Positions 1 through 9,202 are shown, numbered from the stretch's first letter. The stretch is 64,000 bases of DNA from Asaia bogorensis (GCA_945868845.1 CAMBMS010000004.1:120893-184892), one strand, 5' to 3'. The notes: generated by a model from the letters alone, not told the origin. Translations and numbers: made by a program.

Positions 1-1236
1 TTCGCGTTTCGCGTTCGGCACCTCGATGCCGATCACGTTGCGGCCAGAGACAGTGGCAATCCGTACCGACGCCACCGATAATGATCGGGCGATATCATCG
101 GCCAGGCCGATCACGCGCGAGGAGCGAATCCCCGGCGCTGGTTCCAGTTCGTATAAAGTAACCACCGGACCGGCCTTCTGATCGACGATGCGCCCTTCGA
201 CGCCGTAATCAGACAGCACGGTCTCTAGCAGTCGCGAGTTATTATCCAGCATCTCGCGCGATGGCCCGCTGGCGTCGCGCCCCGATGGCGGGCGCAGCAG
301 CGACAAAGGCGGAAACTGCCAACCATCGAGCGCGAGACTTTCTTGTTGCGGCGCGATACGGCGCGCGGGGATGGCCCGGGACCGCGATGGCGCACGTGCC
401 GTCTCCGCGTCCAGGGCCGGTGTATCCCATTGCGTCGGCTGAGCGGCCAGCAGCGGGCTGGTAGGTAGATTTTCCATCATCGGTTCCTGACGCGATCGCA
501 CATCGGTGTGGCGCCAAAAAGTAAATGGCCGCGCCAGCACGTAGCCGCATATCGCCAACCCGCGCCCCGCGCGCGCGAACCATCCCATCGCGTGCCTTCC
601 GCCTTGTGCCGTGCCGCGGCCCACCGCGCGCCATTCCCCGGCTCGTAAGCCCATCGCCAGCCAGAACAACAGCAGGCTCAGCGCCGCGGCGGCGAACAGA
701 CTCGCCATTTGGCCATAGACGCCTAGTACCCCACCGCTGATGCGCCCCACGCTCCCGGCCAGCACCTGCCCGATCGCGCCGCCCGGTCCTGCCACGGTCG
801 GCCAGCCGATCCGCCCGGCCAGCGGCAGGCCCGCCAGCAGCGCCGCCATTACCGGCATGGCGAGCAATAACGACAGGATGCGTACCCCCACCACCCCAAT
901 TCCGCGATGCGAGGCCAGCCGCCACGCCCAGGCCAGCAAAGCCAGACTAGGCAGCAACCCCACCAGTCCAAAACCCTGCAACAGGATGTCCGTCAGCCCC
1001 GCGCCTATCGGCCCCGCCAGGTTGCTCACCGGGCGGGCCGTGGCGGTGTTGAAGGATGGATCGCGCGGATCGTAGGACAGCAGCGCCACCAGCAGCGCCA
1101 GCGCGATCACGGCAAGGATGAAGCCGGCGACTTCCCCCGCCCGCTGGCGCAGCATTTCGCCCAGCATAGGGGAGATGAAGCGGCCGGATTTCAGCCGCGC
1201 AGTTTCGAAACCGGAACTCCGGCCGGGGCCGACCAT
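1..1236 (-). CDS. ftsK: DNA translocase FtsK, N-terminal part (runs off the window)
   Basis: Septum-anchored ATP-driven DNA pump that clears the terminus during division. Only the first 412 codons are here; the motor and the C-terminal gamma domain lie beyond position 1. The start ATG (1236-1234) follows a good GGAGG. The N-terminus carries about four hydrophobic segments (roughly residues 40-60, 85-105, 115-150, 180-205), as expected for the FtsK membrane anchor. A charged, proline-rich linker follows, and the visible end (VSGRNVIGIEVPN) is the conserved start of the motor region in FtsK/SpoIIIE. The gene is divergent from the UbiH-family hydroxylase, 140 bp away. Identification is firm; the motor itself cannot be checked here. 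Confidence 0.93.
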   Translation of the reverse strand, partial: MVGPGRSSGFETARLKSGRFISPMLGEMLRQRAGEVAGFILAVIALALLVALLSYDPRDPSFNTATARPVSNLAGPIGAGLTDILLQGFGLVGLLPSLALLAWAWRLASHRGIGVVGVRILSLLLAMPVMAALLAGLPLAGRIGWPTVAGPGGAIGQVLAGSVGRISGGVLGVYGQMASLFAAAALSLLLFWLAMGLRAGEWRAVGRGTAQGGRHAMGWFARAGRGLAICGYVLARPFTFWRHTDVRSRQEPMMENLPTSPLLAAQPTQWDTPALDAETARAPSRSRAIPARRIAPQQESLALDGWQFPPLSLLRPPSGRDASGPSREMLDNNSRLLETVLSDYGVEGRIVDQKAGPVVTLYELEPAPGIRSSRVIGLADDIARSLSVASVRIATVSGRNVIGIEVPNAKRE

Positions 1237-1257
1237 GCGTTGATCCTCCAATTATAA

Positions 1258-1275
1258 CCACCCAAAGCTGGGTGG
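1258..1275. promoter_or_regulatory. Perfect 7-bp inverted repeat in the ftsK/ubiH divergent region
   Basis: CCACCCA-AAGC-TGGGTGG lies in the only intergenic space between the divergent ftsK and ubiH-like starts. It could be an operator or the base of a leader hairpin. No regulator can be named from sequence; the repeat itself is read directly. Confidence 0.4.
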
Positions 1276-1376
1276 GAGGCTTAACGATACCTCAGAACCA
1301 TTTGATCAATAAACCAAAAACCAACATGGCTTGCTGTTTTTGCCCCGTCGCGCCAATTTTCCGGCCAGGAGCGCTG

Positions 1377-2618
1377 ATGACCGAGACCATTCTGGCTGAA
1401 ATTTGCGTCGTGGGCGCCGGCCCGGTGGGGGCCACCCTTGCCTGCCGCCTTGCCGCCGCGGGCATGTCGATCGTCGTGATCGATCGAGCCCCCCTGCCGC
1501 CGATGGAGCGCCCGGCTTTCGATGGCCGCGCCTATGCCATCGCCCATGCCTCGCGCGACATCATTGCCGCCGCCGGCATCTGGGATCGCCTGCCCAAACC
1601 AGCCTGCCCAATCGAAGAAATTCGGGTCAGCGATGGCCGCTTGGGTCGCCCCGCCTCACGTCTGTTCCTGCATTTCGATCACCGGCAGGCCACCCAACCC
1701 GGTGAAACCACCGGCAACCCTCTGGGCCCGTTCGGCTGGATGGTGGAGGCGCGGGATCTGCGTGTCGCCCTTAATACCACCCTGCATAGCCAGCCCAATC
1801 TACGCCTGCTCGCTCCAGCCGCCGCCCAGGTCGAACGCCACGCCGACGGCGCCACGGTGCGCATCGCGGGCGGCCCCACCATCCACGCGCGCCTCGTCAT
1901 CGCCGCCGAGGGTAAAAACTCCCCCCTCCGCGAACAGGCAAAAATCCCTGTCACGCGCCTGCCCTACCACCAAACCGGCATCGTCTGCGCCATCGCCCAT
2001 GACCGCCCGCATCACAACACCGCGCTTGAGCATTTTCTGCCCTCCGGCCCCTTCGCCCGCCTGCCGATGTGTTCCACGGCGGATGCTCCCAACGTCTCCG
2101 CGATTGTCTGGACGGAGCGCGATGCGATCGCCCGGCGCGTGCTGGCGCTCAATGACGACGCCTTTGCCCACCAGATCGCCCGCCGGATGGGCGATCATCT
2201 CGGCATCGTGCGTTTGCTCGGCGGGCGCTGGCATTTTCCCCTCGCCGCCCAGCACGCCCATCGCTATTTCGATACCCGTCTGGCGCTGATCGGCGACGCC
2301 GCACACACGATCCACCCGATCGCCGGCCAGGGTCTTAACCTTGGCTTCCGCGATGTCGGGGCGCTGGCCGCACTGCTGATCGCAGCACATGAAATGGGCG
2401 CCGATCCGGGTGCCCCGGGCCTGCTGGCCCGCTATCAGCGCGCGCGCCGCCCCGACAATCTGCTGATGCTGGCCGCCACCGATACGCTGGACCGGCTGTT
2501 CAGCACCGGCTTCCCGCCCATCCGGCTGATCCGCGATCTCGGCCTCGGCGCCGTGCAGCGCCTGCCCGGCCTGAAACGGCTGTTCATGCGCCACGCCATG
2601 GGCCTCGGTGGACGCTGA
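1377..2618 (+). CDS. UbiH/UbiF/VisC/COQ6-family FAD-dependent ring hydroxylase
   Basis: Flavoprotein monooxygenase, 413 aa, expected to hydroxylate the ubiquinone ring precursor at the inner membrane. The N-terminal dinucleotide-binding motif VVGAGPVGATLACRLA sits at about residues 9-24. The second FAD motif, LIGDAAHTIHPIAGQGLNLG, lies near residue 305-325 and is diagnostic of the UbiH/COQ6 group. I chose ATG 1377 because AGGAG lies 6 nt upstream; an in-frame GTG at 1272 would add 35 residues with no family resemblance. Which ring position it modifies (UbiH, UbiF, UbiI or UbiL type) cannot be told, since alphaproteobacterial members often combine activities. Confidence 0.88.
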   Translation: MTETILAEICVVGAGPVGATLACRLAAAGMSIVVIDRAPLPPMERPAFDGRAYAIAHASRDIIAAAGIWDRLPKPACPIEEIRVSDGRLGRPASRLFLHFDHRQATQPGETTGNPLGPFGWMVEARDLRVALNTTLHSQPNLRLLAPAAAQVERHADGATVRIAGGPTIHARLVIAAEGKNSPLREQAKIPVTRLPYHQTGIVCAIAHDRPHHNTALEHFLPSGPFARLPMCSTADAPNVSAIVWTERDAIARRVLALNDDAFAHQIARRMGDHLGIVRLLGGRWHFPLAAQHAHRYFDTRLALIGDAAHTIHPIAGQGLNLGFRDVGALAALLIAAHEMGADPGAPGLLARYQRARRPDNLLMLAATDTLDRLFSTGFPPIRLIRDLGLGAVQRLPGLKRLFMRHAMGLGGR

Positions 2619-2689
2619 ATTTCCCGTCGCGCCATAACGCGGCCCGAGTCATCGGGGCGGTCCACCTCCCGTCCCAAAGTCAGCTGGGA

Positions 2690-3115
2690 TTAGGCCCTTT
2701 CCCAACCCCCCATCCGGCACAGAATCTTCCAATACACAGGATCGACCGGCATGACGGACAGCCGCGACATCCGCACCAGCGCGATCTCCGCCAGCGCCGG
2801 TTCCGCCTTGATCGCCGCCAGGGTCACGGGCTTTGGCAGCCGCCCCACCGCTTCCATATCCGTGCACACCCAATCGCCCTTCTCCCCTGGTACAACGGAG
2901 GGATCAGGATAGGCTTCGCGTGCCACCCGCACGATGCCGACGATCTCCTTGCCTGTGTTGGAATGATAAAAAAACGCCAGATCACCCTTCTTCATAGCCT
3001 TCAAATTGTTCTTCGCCATGTGGTTGCGCACCCCGGTCCAGGGCTCCACCCGGTTCGCCTCCTGCTGGTCCCAGGAAAACGTGTCCGGTTCCGATTTCAC
3101 CAGCCAGTAGTTCAT
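2690..3115 (-). CDS. EVE-domain protein
   Basis: Small 141-aa single-domain protein of the EVE/PUA-like fold. It starts MNYWLVKSEPDTFSWD, followed by WTGVRNHMAKNNL and GDLAFFYHSN, the standard EVE signature. Family members are thought to bind modified nucleobases (methylated or oxidised cytosines), and the human homologue is THYN1. The start at 3115 follows GGGGAGCGAG. A longer in-frame extension overlaps the divergent ccmC leader and lacks homology. It is a stand-alone gene between ubiH and the ccm operon; housekeeping EVE genes are common in Alphaproteobacteria, so a defence role should not be assumed. Confidence 0.88.
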   Translation of the reverse strand: MNYWLVKSEPDTFSWDQQEANRVEPWTGVRNHMAKNNLKAMKKGDLAFFYHSNTGKEIVGIVRVAREAYPDPSVVPGEKGDWVCTDMEAVGRLPKPVTLAAIKAEPALAEIALVRMSRLSVMPVDPVYWKILCRMGGWERA

Positions 3116-3198
3116 CTCGCTCCCCACAAATATCCGCAACAGATTACTTGATGTGCCCACACCTTCAAACCGGCACCGGCATGCACTAGGTTCCGCGC

Positions 3199-3972
3199 GT
3201 GAACGCTCACCCCAGTCTCGCAGCGCCTCCTTCCCCTGGGCGCGGCCTGCATCGCTTCGCCAATCCCGGTCGCTTCCTGCGCCTGTCAGGGGCCGTGCTG
3301 CCATGGCTGGCCGGGGCCGGCATCCTACTCACCGCGCTCGGCCTCGGCTGGGGACTGTTTGGCGCGCCGGCCGATTATCAGCAGGGCGACACGGTGCGCA
3401 TCATCTATGTCCATGTCCCGGCGGCGCAGATGGCGCTGGGCGGCTATCTTGCCCTCGCACTGGCCTCGCTGACCGCGATCATCTGGCGGCATCCGTTGGC
3501 CGACTTGGCGGCCGCCGAGATCGGCCCGGTGGGCGCCGCCTTCACCGCACTTTGCCTCGCCACCGGCTCTCTCTGGGGTAAGCCAATGTGGGGTACCTGG
3601 TGGATCTGGGACGCCCGGCTCACCTCCATGCTGATTCTTTTCTTTCTTTATCTCGGTCATGTCGCCCTGGTGCGTGCCTTCGACGATCCCACGCGCGGCC
3701 ATCGCGCCGGCGCTATCCTAGCGCTGATCGGTGCGGTCAATCTGCCTGTGATCAAGTTTTCGGTCGACTGGTGGAACACGTTGCACCAGCCGGCGACGAT
3801 CAGCCTGACCGGTGCGCCGTCGATGCATCTTTCAATGCTCTGGCCGCTGCTGGCGGCAAGCATTGGCTATGCCTGCCTGTTCGGCGCCATCGTCATCGCG
3901 CGCATCCGCGCTGCCGTCTTGGAGCGCCGCCTACGCGCACTGCTTCTCGTTCGCGCCGAGGCGGCAAGATGA
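3199..3972 (+). CDS. ccmC: Heme exporter/handling protein CcmC
   Basis: Integral membrane protein of System I cytochrome c maturation that loads heme onto CcmE. The protein is 257 aa with six hydrophobic segments. The tryptophan-rich periplasmic heme-binding motif WGTWWIWDARLTS is at about residues 131-143, with conserved flanking histidines (for example YVHVPAAQM near residue 71). It starts at a GTG with a weak ribosome site. It heads the operon: no ccmA or ccmB lies upstream, so the ABC subunits that release holo-CcmE must be encoded elsewhere. Its TGA overlaps the ATG of ccmD. Confidence 0.95.
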   Translation: MNAHPSLAAPPSPGRGLHRFANPGRFLRLSGAVLPWLAGAGILLTALGLGWGLFGAPADYQQGDTVRIIYVHVPAAQMALGGYLALALASLTAIIWRHPLADLAAAEIGPVGAAFTALCLATGSLWGKPMWGTWWIWDARLTSMLILFFLYLGHVALVRAFDDPTRGHRAGAILALIGAVNLPVIKFSVDWWNTLHQPATISLTGAPSMHLSMLWPLLAASIGYACLFGAIVIARIRAAVLERRLRALLLVRAEAAR

Positions 3973-4106
3973 CGCATTTTTTCTATATTTTTTCCAGCTA
4001 CGCGCTGGGCATTTTTGTGCCGTTCGGTTTTTCGATCACGGCTTTTATTCGCATGCGCGCAGTGGCGCGCAAACTCGCCGCCATCGATCCGCGCACCAAC
4101 CCATGA
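3969..4106 (+). CDS. ccmD: CcmD, small heme-trafficking adaptor
   Basis: 45-aa single-pass membrane protein (hydrophobic span about residues 5-25, then a basic cytoplasmic tail RMRAVARK). It matches CcmD in size, topology and position between ccmC and ccmE. CcmD helps release holo-CcmE from the CcmABC complex. It overlaps ccmC by ATGA at the start and ccmE by ATGA at the end, so all three are translationally coupled. Confidence 0.88.
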   Translation: MTHFFYIFSSYALGIFVPFGFSITAFIRMRAVARKLAAIDPRTNP

Positions 4107-4603
4107 CCCGCAAGCGCCGTAGAATCTATATCGTCCTAGCCTGCGCCATCGGCCTCGGCTCCGCCAGCGCTCTGACCCTGATGGCTTTCAGCGACAATCT
4201 GGTGTTCTTTCTCTCGCCCTCGCAACTGGCGGCAAAAGCGCCGCAGAACGGACGCGCCTTCCGCCTCGGCGGGCTGGTCGAGCCCGGCAGCGTAAACAAG
4301 CAAACCATCGACGGCCAGCCACGGACAAAATTCCGCGTCAGCGATGGCGCCGCTTCGGTGGAGGTCGATTATGGCGGCATCCTGCCCGATCTGTTCCGCG
4401 AGGGTCAGGGCGTGGTCGCCCTCGGCGCCCTCCGCCCGGACGGTAGCTTTAACGCGAGTGAGGTGCTGGCCAAACACGACGAAAGCTACATGCCGCGCGA
4501 TGTCGCCGACGCGCTGAACAAAGCCGGCCACTGGAATCCGAATGCCGGCCCGCCACCACCCGCCGCCACTTGGAACACCCTTACCACGAAGCCCGGCGGA
4601 TGA
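4103..4603 (+). CDS. ccmE: Cytochrome c maturation heme chaperone CcmE
   Basis: Periplasmic, membrane-anchored heme chaperone of 166 aa. Basic N-terminus MTRKRRR, one hydrophobic anchor (about 8-28), then the OB-fold. The covalent heme ligand is His125 in VLAKHDESYMP, with Tyr129 as the usual second residue. A flexible Pro-rich tail (NAGPPPPAATW) follows. It is translationally coupled to ccmD and lies 10 nt before ccmF. Confidence 0.95.
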   Translation: MTRKRRRIYIVLACAIGLGSASALTLMAFSDNLVFFLSPSQLAAKAPQNGRAFRLGGLVEPGSVNKQTIDGQPRTKFRVSDGAASVEVDYGGILPDLFREGQGVVALGALRPDGSFNASEVLAKHDESYMPRDVADALNKAGHWNPNAGPPPPAATWNTLTTKPGG

Positions 4604-4613
4604 CGCCAAAACC

Positions 4614-6578
4614 ATGATCCCGGAACTCGGCCATTTTGCCCTTGCTCTCGCCATCGCCCTTGCCTTGGCGCAGGCGCTATGCACACTCGTTGGCGCGGCG
4701 CGCGAGGATGCGTGCTGGATGCAAAGCGGCGCCGCCCTCGCCCTCGGCCATGCCATCGCCGTCGCCACTGCTTTCGCCGCGCTGATCTGGAGCGCGGTAG
4801 TCGATGATTTTTCGGTGCAGAACGTGGTGGAAAACAGCCACTCTCTGACACCTCTGCTCTATAAAATCACTGGCGTCTGGGGAAATCACGAAGGCTCCAT
4901 CGTGCTTTGGTGTCTGATGCTAGCTTTGTGCGGCGCCGCCGTTGCAGGGTTCGGCCGTTCTCTGCCGAGTATCCTACGCGCTCGTGTCATCGGTATTCTC
5001 GGCCTCACCGCCGTCGGATTTTTACTTTTCACTTTGTTAACTTCCAATCCTTTACTCCGGATCTGGCCACCGTCGGACGATGGGCGTGATATAAATCCGT
5101 TGCTACAAGACCCCGGCCTCGCGTTTCATCCGCCCTTGCTCTATGCTGGCTATATTGGCTTTGCCGTCCCCTTTGCCTTCGCCATCGCCGCACTGATCGA
5201 GGGCCGCGTTGATGCCGCCTGGGGTCGCTGGGTGCGTCCCTGGACGCTGGCCTCCTGGTCGTTATTGACCAGCGGTATCGCGCTCGGCTCCTGGTGGGCC
5301 TATTACGAACTCGGCTGGGGCGGCTACTGGTTCTGGGATCCGGTGGAGAACGCATCGCTCCTACCCTGGCTCACTGGCACCGCGCTGCTGCATTCGGCCA
5401 TCGTGGTGGAAAAGCGCGAGGCGCTGAAAACCTGGACCATCCTCCTTGCCATCGCAACGTTTTCCTTAAGTTTAAGCGGAACGTTCCTGGTCCGCTCTGG
5501 TATTTTGAATTCCGTGCATTCCTTTGCCTCCGATCCCACGCGTGGCGTATTTATTCTTGTCCTACTTCTGCTCGTCATCGGCGGCTCACTCGCCCTATTC
5601 GCGTGGCGCGCACCATCGCTCGGCGCCACTGGCCTCTTTGCTCCGATCTCGCGCGAAGGCGCCCTCGTCCTCAATAATATTCTTATCTGCTCTATTGCCG
5701 CCGTGGTGTTTACCGGCACGCTTTATCCGCTGTTCGCGGAGCTTGTTTTCGACGCGAAACTTTCTGTCGGCGCGCCGTTCTTCAATGCCACCGTGCTACC
5801 GCTCGCCGTACCCGTCTTCCTGGCCATGGTGGTCGGACAGGTGCTGCCCTGGAAACGCGCCGCGCTGGCCACCGCCTTGCTCCGCCTCTGGTGGGCCGCG
5901 CTGCTCGCCGCCTTTTTCGGGCTCACCGTCGCGCTCGGCCTGCGCGTGCTTCTCCCCGCCCTCGGCTTCGCCGCCGCAGCCTGGCTGGTTTTTGGCTCCT
6001 TCGCCGACATCATCGAGCGTAGCCGCCTGTTCCGCGTGCCCTGGCAAAACACCAGAGCGCGGCTGAAAGGTTTGCCGCTCTCCGTCTGGGCCGCCGCTAT
6101 CGCGCATGCTGGCATGGGCATTACCGTGGCCGGCATCGCCGGCATGGCCCTAGCGCGCGACAAGATCGCCGCCGTCGGCCCGGGTGAAAGCACGTTCCTC
6201 GCCGGCTATGAATGGCGCCTCGATCGTGTGCGTGACGGCGTCGGCCCGAATTTTCGCGAACGCATCGCCGACATCACCGTCTTTCGCTCCGGCACCGTCA
6301 TTGTTCGCCTCTCCCCTGCGCGGCGCAGTTTCACCACCCAACGCATGGAAACGACAGAGACCGCGATTCATACCACCGGCCTCGCCGACCTCTATGCCGT
6401 CCTCGGCGAGGAACGCGACGGCAAGGTTATCCTAAGATTGCACCACAACCCGCTCGCCCTCTGGATCTGGCTCGGAGCGCTCATCATGTCGCTTGGTGGG
6501 TTCCTCTCTGTTGCTGATCGCCGCCTACGCATTGGCGCCCCGACGCGCCGTCCTGCCAACATGGTTACGGCCGCATGA
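4614..6578 (+). CDS. ccmF: Cytochrome c heme lyase subunit CcmF
   Basis: Large multi-pass membrane protein (654 aa, about 13-15 hydrophobic segments) that attaches heme to apocytochrome c with CcmH. The WWD-type heme motif WGGYWFWDPVENASLLPWL lies around residues 234-252. The early segments carry conserved His-containing loops (NSHSLTPLLYKITGVWGNHEGS). I start at ATG 4614 (MIPELGHFALALA); the longer in-frame start lies inside ccmE. Its last codons overlap ccmG by ATGA. Confidence 0.95.
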   Translation: MIPELGHFALALAIALALAQALCTLVGAAREDACWMQSGAALALGHAIAVATAFAALIWSAVVDDFSVQNVVENSHSLTPLLYKITGVWGNHEGSIVLWCLMLALCGAAVAGFGRSLPSILRARVIGILGLTAVGFLLFTLLTSNPLLRIWPPSDDGRDINPLLQDPGLAFHPPLLYAGYIGFAVPFAFAIAALIEGRVDAAWGRWVRPWTLASWSLLTSGIALGSWWAYYELGWGGYWFWDPVENASLLPWLTGTALLHSAIVVEKREALKTWTILLAIATFSLSLSGTFLVRSGILNSVHSFASDPTRGVFILVLLLLVIGGSLALFAWRAPSLGATGLFAPISREGALVLNNILICSIAAVVFTGTLYPLFAELVFDAKLSVGAPFFNATVLPLAVPVFLAMVVGQVLPWKRAALATALLRLWWAALLAAFFGLTVALGLRVLLPALGFAAAAWLVFGSFADIIERSRLFRVPWQNTRARLKGLPLSVWAAAIAHAGMGITVAGIAGMALARDKIAAVGPGESTFLAGYEWRLDRVRDGVGPNFRERIADITVFRSGTVIVRLSPARRSFTTQRMETTETAIHTTGLADLYAVLGEERDGKVILRLHHNPLALWIWLGALIMSLGGFLSVADRRLRIGAPTRRPANMVTAA

Positions 6579-7132
6579 ACCCGATCTCCCGCCGCCTCAT
6601 GTTCCTCGCTCCGCTCGGCCTGCTCGCTTTAGGCGGAGCAGGTGCCATGGTGCTGCTGCAACGATTGAGCAAGGGAGACTTCGATCCGCGGGGCGTGCCA
6701 TCCGTGCTGATCGACAAGCCGGCGCCGCATTTTTTCCTCGCGCCGCAACCCGGCCATGCCGGCTTCGACCAAGCCGCGCTGGCCGCCGCCGGTCACCCGG
6801 TTCTGGTCAATTTCTTCGCCTCTTGGTGCTGGCCCTGCATCGCCGAGGCGCCGCAACTGCTCGCCCTGCAACGCCGTGGCGTGCAGATTTGGGGCGTTGC
6901 CTATAAAGACAAACAAGACGCTACCGCACGCTTCCTCGACCAGCACGGCAATCCCTTCGCCCGGGTCGCGCGCGACCCGGGGGGCAATGCCGCGCTCGAA
7001 TTCGGTGTCTATGGCGTGCCGGAAACCTATCTGATCGACAAGGCCGGCATCGTCCGCTGGCGTTGGGCCGGCGCGCTCAGCGACACGATCATCGCGCGAG
7101 CCCTCAACCCGCTGCTGGCGCAATACGCGTGA
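6575..7132 (+). CDS. ccmG: Thiol:disulfide oxidoreductase CcmG/DsbE
   Basis: Membrane-anchored periplasmic thioredoxin-like protein, 185 aa, that keeps the apocytochrome CXXCH cysteines reduced. An N-terminal anchor (about 8-28) is followed by a thioredoxin fold with active site SWCWPC (Cys85, Cys88) and the cis-Pro loop GVPETYLID, both typical of CcmG. The Trp in the CXXC dipeptide is less common than the usual Val-Pro or Pro-Thr. Overlaps ccmF and ccmH. Confidence 0.93.
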   Translation: MNPISRRLMFLAPLGLLALGGAGAMVLLQRLSKGDFDPRGVPSVLIDKPAPHFFLAPQPGHAGFDQAALAAAGHPVLVNFFASWCWPCIAEAPQLLALQRRGVQIWGVAYKDKQDATARFLDQHGNPFARVARDPGGNAALEFGVYGVPETYLIDKAGIVRWRWAGALSDTIIARALNPLLAQYA

Positions 7133-7572
7133 TCCGTATTTTTATTCTATGGCTCGCGTTAACTGCCCCCGCCATCGCGGTCAGCAACCCGGCGGAGCTG
7201 CTGTCCGATCCCGCGCAGGAAGACCGCGCTCGCGCGCTCGGCCAGCAGCTGCGCTGCCTTGTTTGCCAGAATAACAGCGTAGAGGAATCCGAAGCCGAGT
7301 TCGCCCGCGATATGCGCCGCGTCATCCGCCAACGGGTGCAAGCCGGCGACGACGACGCGCAGGTCATCGCCTGGATGGCCGCACGCTACGGCGAATTCGT
7401 CCGCCTCAACCCTGCCGTTACCGCGCAAACCGCCCTCCTCTGGGCCTCGCCGTTCCTCGCGCTACTAGCGGGTGGTGCGGCGGTCATGCTGGCGCGTCGC
7501 CGTCGTCCCGCGTCGCCCGCGCCGCTGACCGACGCCCAACAGGACGCAATCCGAAAACTGAGCGAACCATGA
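7129..7572 (+). CDS. ccmH: Cytochrome c maturation protein CcmH (CycL)
   Basis: 147-aa periplasmic thiol protein with a cleavable N-terminal signal (VIRIFILWLALTAPAIA), the diagnostic motif LRCLVCQNNS (Cys43, Cys46) and a C-terminal membrane helix (about 105-125). It works with CcmG and CcmF on apocytochrome reduction and heme ligation. The start is the GTG at 7129, which overlaps the ccmG stop by 4 nt. An upstream in-frame start would lie deep inside ccmG. Confidence 0.93.
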   Translation: MIRIFILWLALTAPAIAVSNPAELLSDPAQEDRARALGQQLRCLVCQNNSVEESEAEFARDMRRVIRQRVQAGDDDAQVIAWMAARYGEFVRLNPAVTAQTALLWASPFLALLAGGAAVMLARRRRPASPAPLTDAQQDAIRKLSEP

Positions 7573-8288
7573 TCTGGCTCGCCCTCCTGCCACTCGTCGC
7601 GCTCACCTTGCTGCCCTTCGCCCTTTCCCTGCGTCCGGGCGCCACTCTTCGCGACTACCGCCCCGTCGCCCTCGCGCTGCACCGCGCCCAACTCGGCGAA
7701 CTTGCGCGCGAACGCGATGCCGGGCGGCTGAATCCGACCGAGTACGACGCCGCCCTGCTGGAAATCCAGCGCCGCCTCCTCGCCGCCGATCAAACCCCCA
7801 CCCCGCGCGCCAAACCCCCGCTCAGTTTTCCGCTGACCACCCTCGTGCCGCTACTGCCGCTTCTGGCGCTGCTGCTCTACCTTCCCAGCGGCGAACCGAA
7901 TATGCCGGAGATGCTGACCCAACTCGCCGAACGTCGGAAAGTGGTAGTACGACAATTAGCAGAGGAGAACGGTCTAATTACAGAACTCCGTAGGCAGCTG
8001 ACGGAGATCGACGTGGGCAGCGAGCAAGGACGACAGGGGCACGTGCTATTGGGCAACGCAGAGATGCGGCGTGGCAATATGAAGGAAGCCGCTGATGCTT
8101 GGCGGGCGGCACTGGATGCTGGCTTCGATCCAGCAGTCGCCGTCTTGGCCGGCGCGGCCATCATACAAGCCGAGGGCAAGCTCACCGTGGAAGCCGCCGT
8201 CTTGTTTCGCCGCGCTTTGGCGGAAGGCTCACCGGATGCCCCCTGGCGGCCCATGGTGGAACGACGATTGCGTGAAACGAGCCCGTAG
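7569..8288 (+). CDS. ccmI: CcmI-like (CycH) TPR protein
   Basis: 239 aa. Two N-proximal hydrophobic helices (about 1-20 and 90-105) flank a short charged loop (LGELARERDAGRLNPTEYDAALLEIQRRLL), the usual CcmI N-domain. A short TPR-like C-terminal part follows (GNAEMRRGNMKEAADAWRAALDAG). CcmI presents the apocytochrome C-terminus to CcmFH. The protein is shorter than long CycH proteins, as in many Alphaproteobacteria. It is the last gene of the operon, coupled by ATGA to ccmH. Confidence 0.82.
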   Translation: MIWLALLPLVALTLLPFALSLRPGATLRDYRPVALALHRAQLGELARERDAGRLNPTEYDAALLEIQRRLLAADQTPTPRAKPPLSFPLTTLVPLLPLLALLLYLPSGEPNMPEMLTQLAERRKVVVRQLAEENGLITELRRQLTEIDVGSEQGRQGHVLLGNAEMRRGNMKEAADAWRAALDAGFDPAVAVLAGAAIIQAEGKLTVEAAVLFRRALAEGSPDAPWRPMVERRLRETSP

Positions 8289-8329
8289 GATTTAACATCG
8301 CTCGTGATCACGGCAGGACAGGACAGCAC

Positions 8330-9202
8330 ATGCGCGCGATAGCAACAGTAGGATTCATCGGCCTTGGCGTGATGGGGGAGCCCATGTGCGCCAATCTCAA
8401 ACGCAAATCTGGCCTAACCGTGCTGGCATACGATATGCGCAACGAGCCCATCCAGCGCCTGGTCGAACATGGCGTGCAGGGTGCCTCTTTGCAGGACATC
8501 GCCCGACGCGCCGATGTCATTCTTCTGTCGCTGCCCGATGGCAAGGCCGTGCAGGCGGTGATCGAGGGCCTAGCGCCGCATCTTGCTGCCGGGCAATGCG
8601 TGGTGGACATGTCCACCGCCCCGGTCGCCCTGGCGCGTGAGCTCGGCGAGCGGCTGGGCGCGCAAGGCGTTTACTTCGCCGATGCGCCGGTGGCGCGCAC
8701 ACGCGAGGCCGCCTTGCGTGGCGATCTCTCCATCACCGTCGGCGCGACGGAGGAATTATTCGCCCACCTGACCGCACTGCTCGGCCATATGGGATCGGAC
8801 GTGACCCATTGCGGCCCGGTCGGAACCGGGCAGGTGGTAAAAATCCTGAACAACATGCTGGTGTTCGAGAATACCTGTGCGACGGCTGAAGCGATCGCGC
8901 TCGGCCGACGCAACGGGGTGGAGCCGGAAAAACTGCTCTCCGCCATTGCTAAGGGCTCGGGCGACAGTTTTGTCGTGCGCAATCACGGCATGAAGGCAAT
9001 GGTGCCCGAACTTTACCCCGAACGCGCCTTTTCCACCCTCTACGCCATGAAGGATCTTTCGTACGCCCTGCTGATGGCCGACGAAGCCGGCCTCGCGGTC
9101 GAGGGCGCGCGTCTGACAATGAAACGGTTCGAGGCATCGGTGCAGGCCGGCAATGCGGAAAATTATCACCCCGCTGTGCGCGACGTGATCGATCCGAAAT
9201 AG
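8330..9202 (+). CDS. NAD(P)-dependent 3-hydroxyisobutyrate dehydrogenase-family oxidoreductase
   Basis: 290-aa beta-hydroxyacid dehydrogenase. Rossmann motif GFIGLGVMGEPMCANL at about residues 8-23, substrate-side motif DAPVARTREAALRG (about 121-134), and the catalytic-lysine segment GPVGTGQVVKILNNML (Lys near residue 170). Candidate substrates include 3-hydroxyisobutyrate and tartronate semialdehyde; the sequence does not decide. It lies 41 bp after ccmI and may be a separate unit. Confidence 0.85.
   Translation: MRAIATVGFIGLGVMGEPMCANLKRKSGLTVLAYDMRNEPIQRLVEHGVQGASLQDIARRADVILLSLPDGKAVQAVIEGLAPHLAAGQCVVDMSTAPVALARELGERLGAQGVYFADAPVARTREAALRGDLSITVGATEELFAHLTALLGHMGSDVTHCGPVGTGQVVKILNNMLVFENTCATAEAIALGRRNGVEPEKLLSAIAKGSGDSFVVRNHGMKAMVPELYPERAFSTLYAMKDLSYALLMADEAGLAVEGARLTMKRFEASVQAGNAENYHPAVRDVIDPK

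Noticed and set aside
1800..2594. A 264-codon minus-strand frame
   Set aside because: Antisense shadow of the UbiH-family gene.
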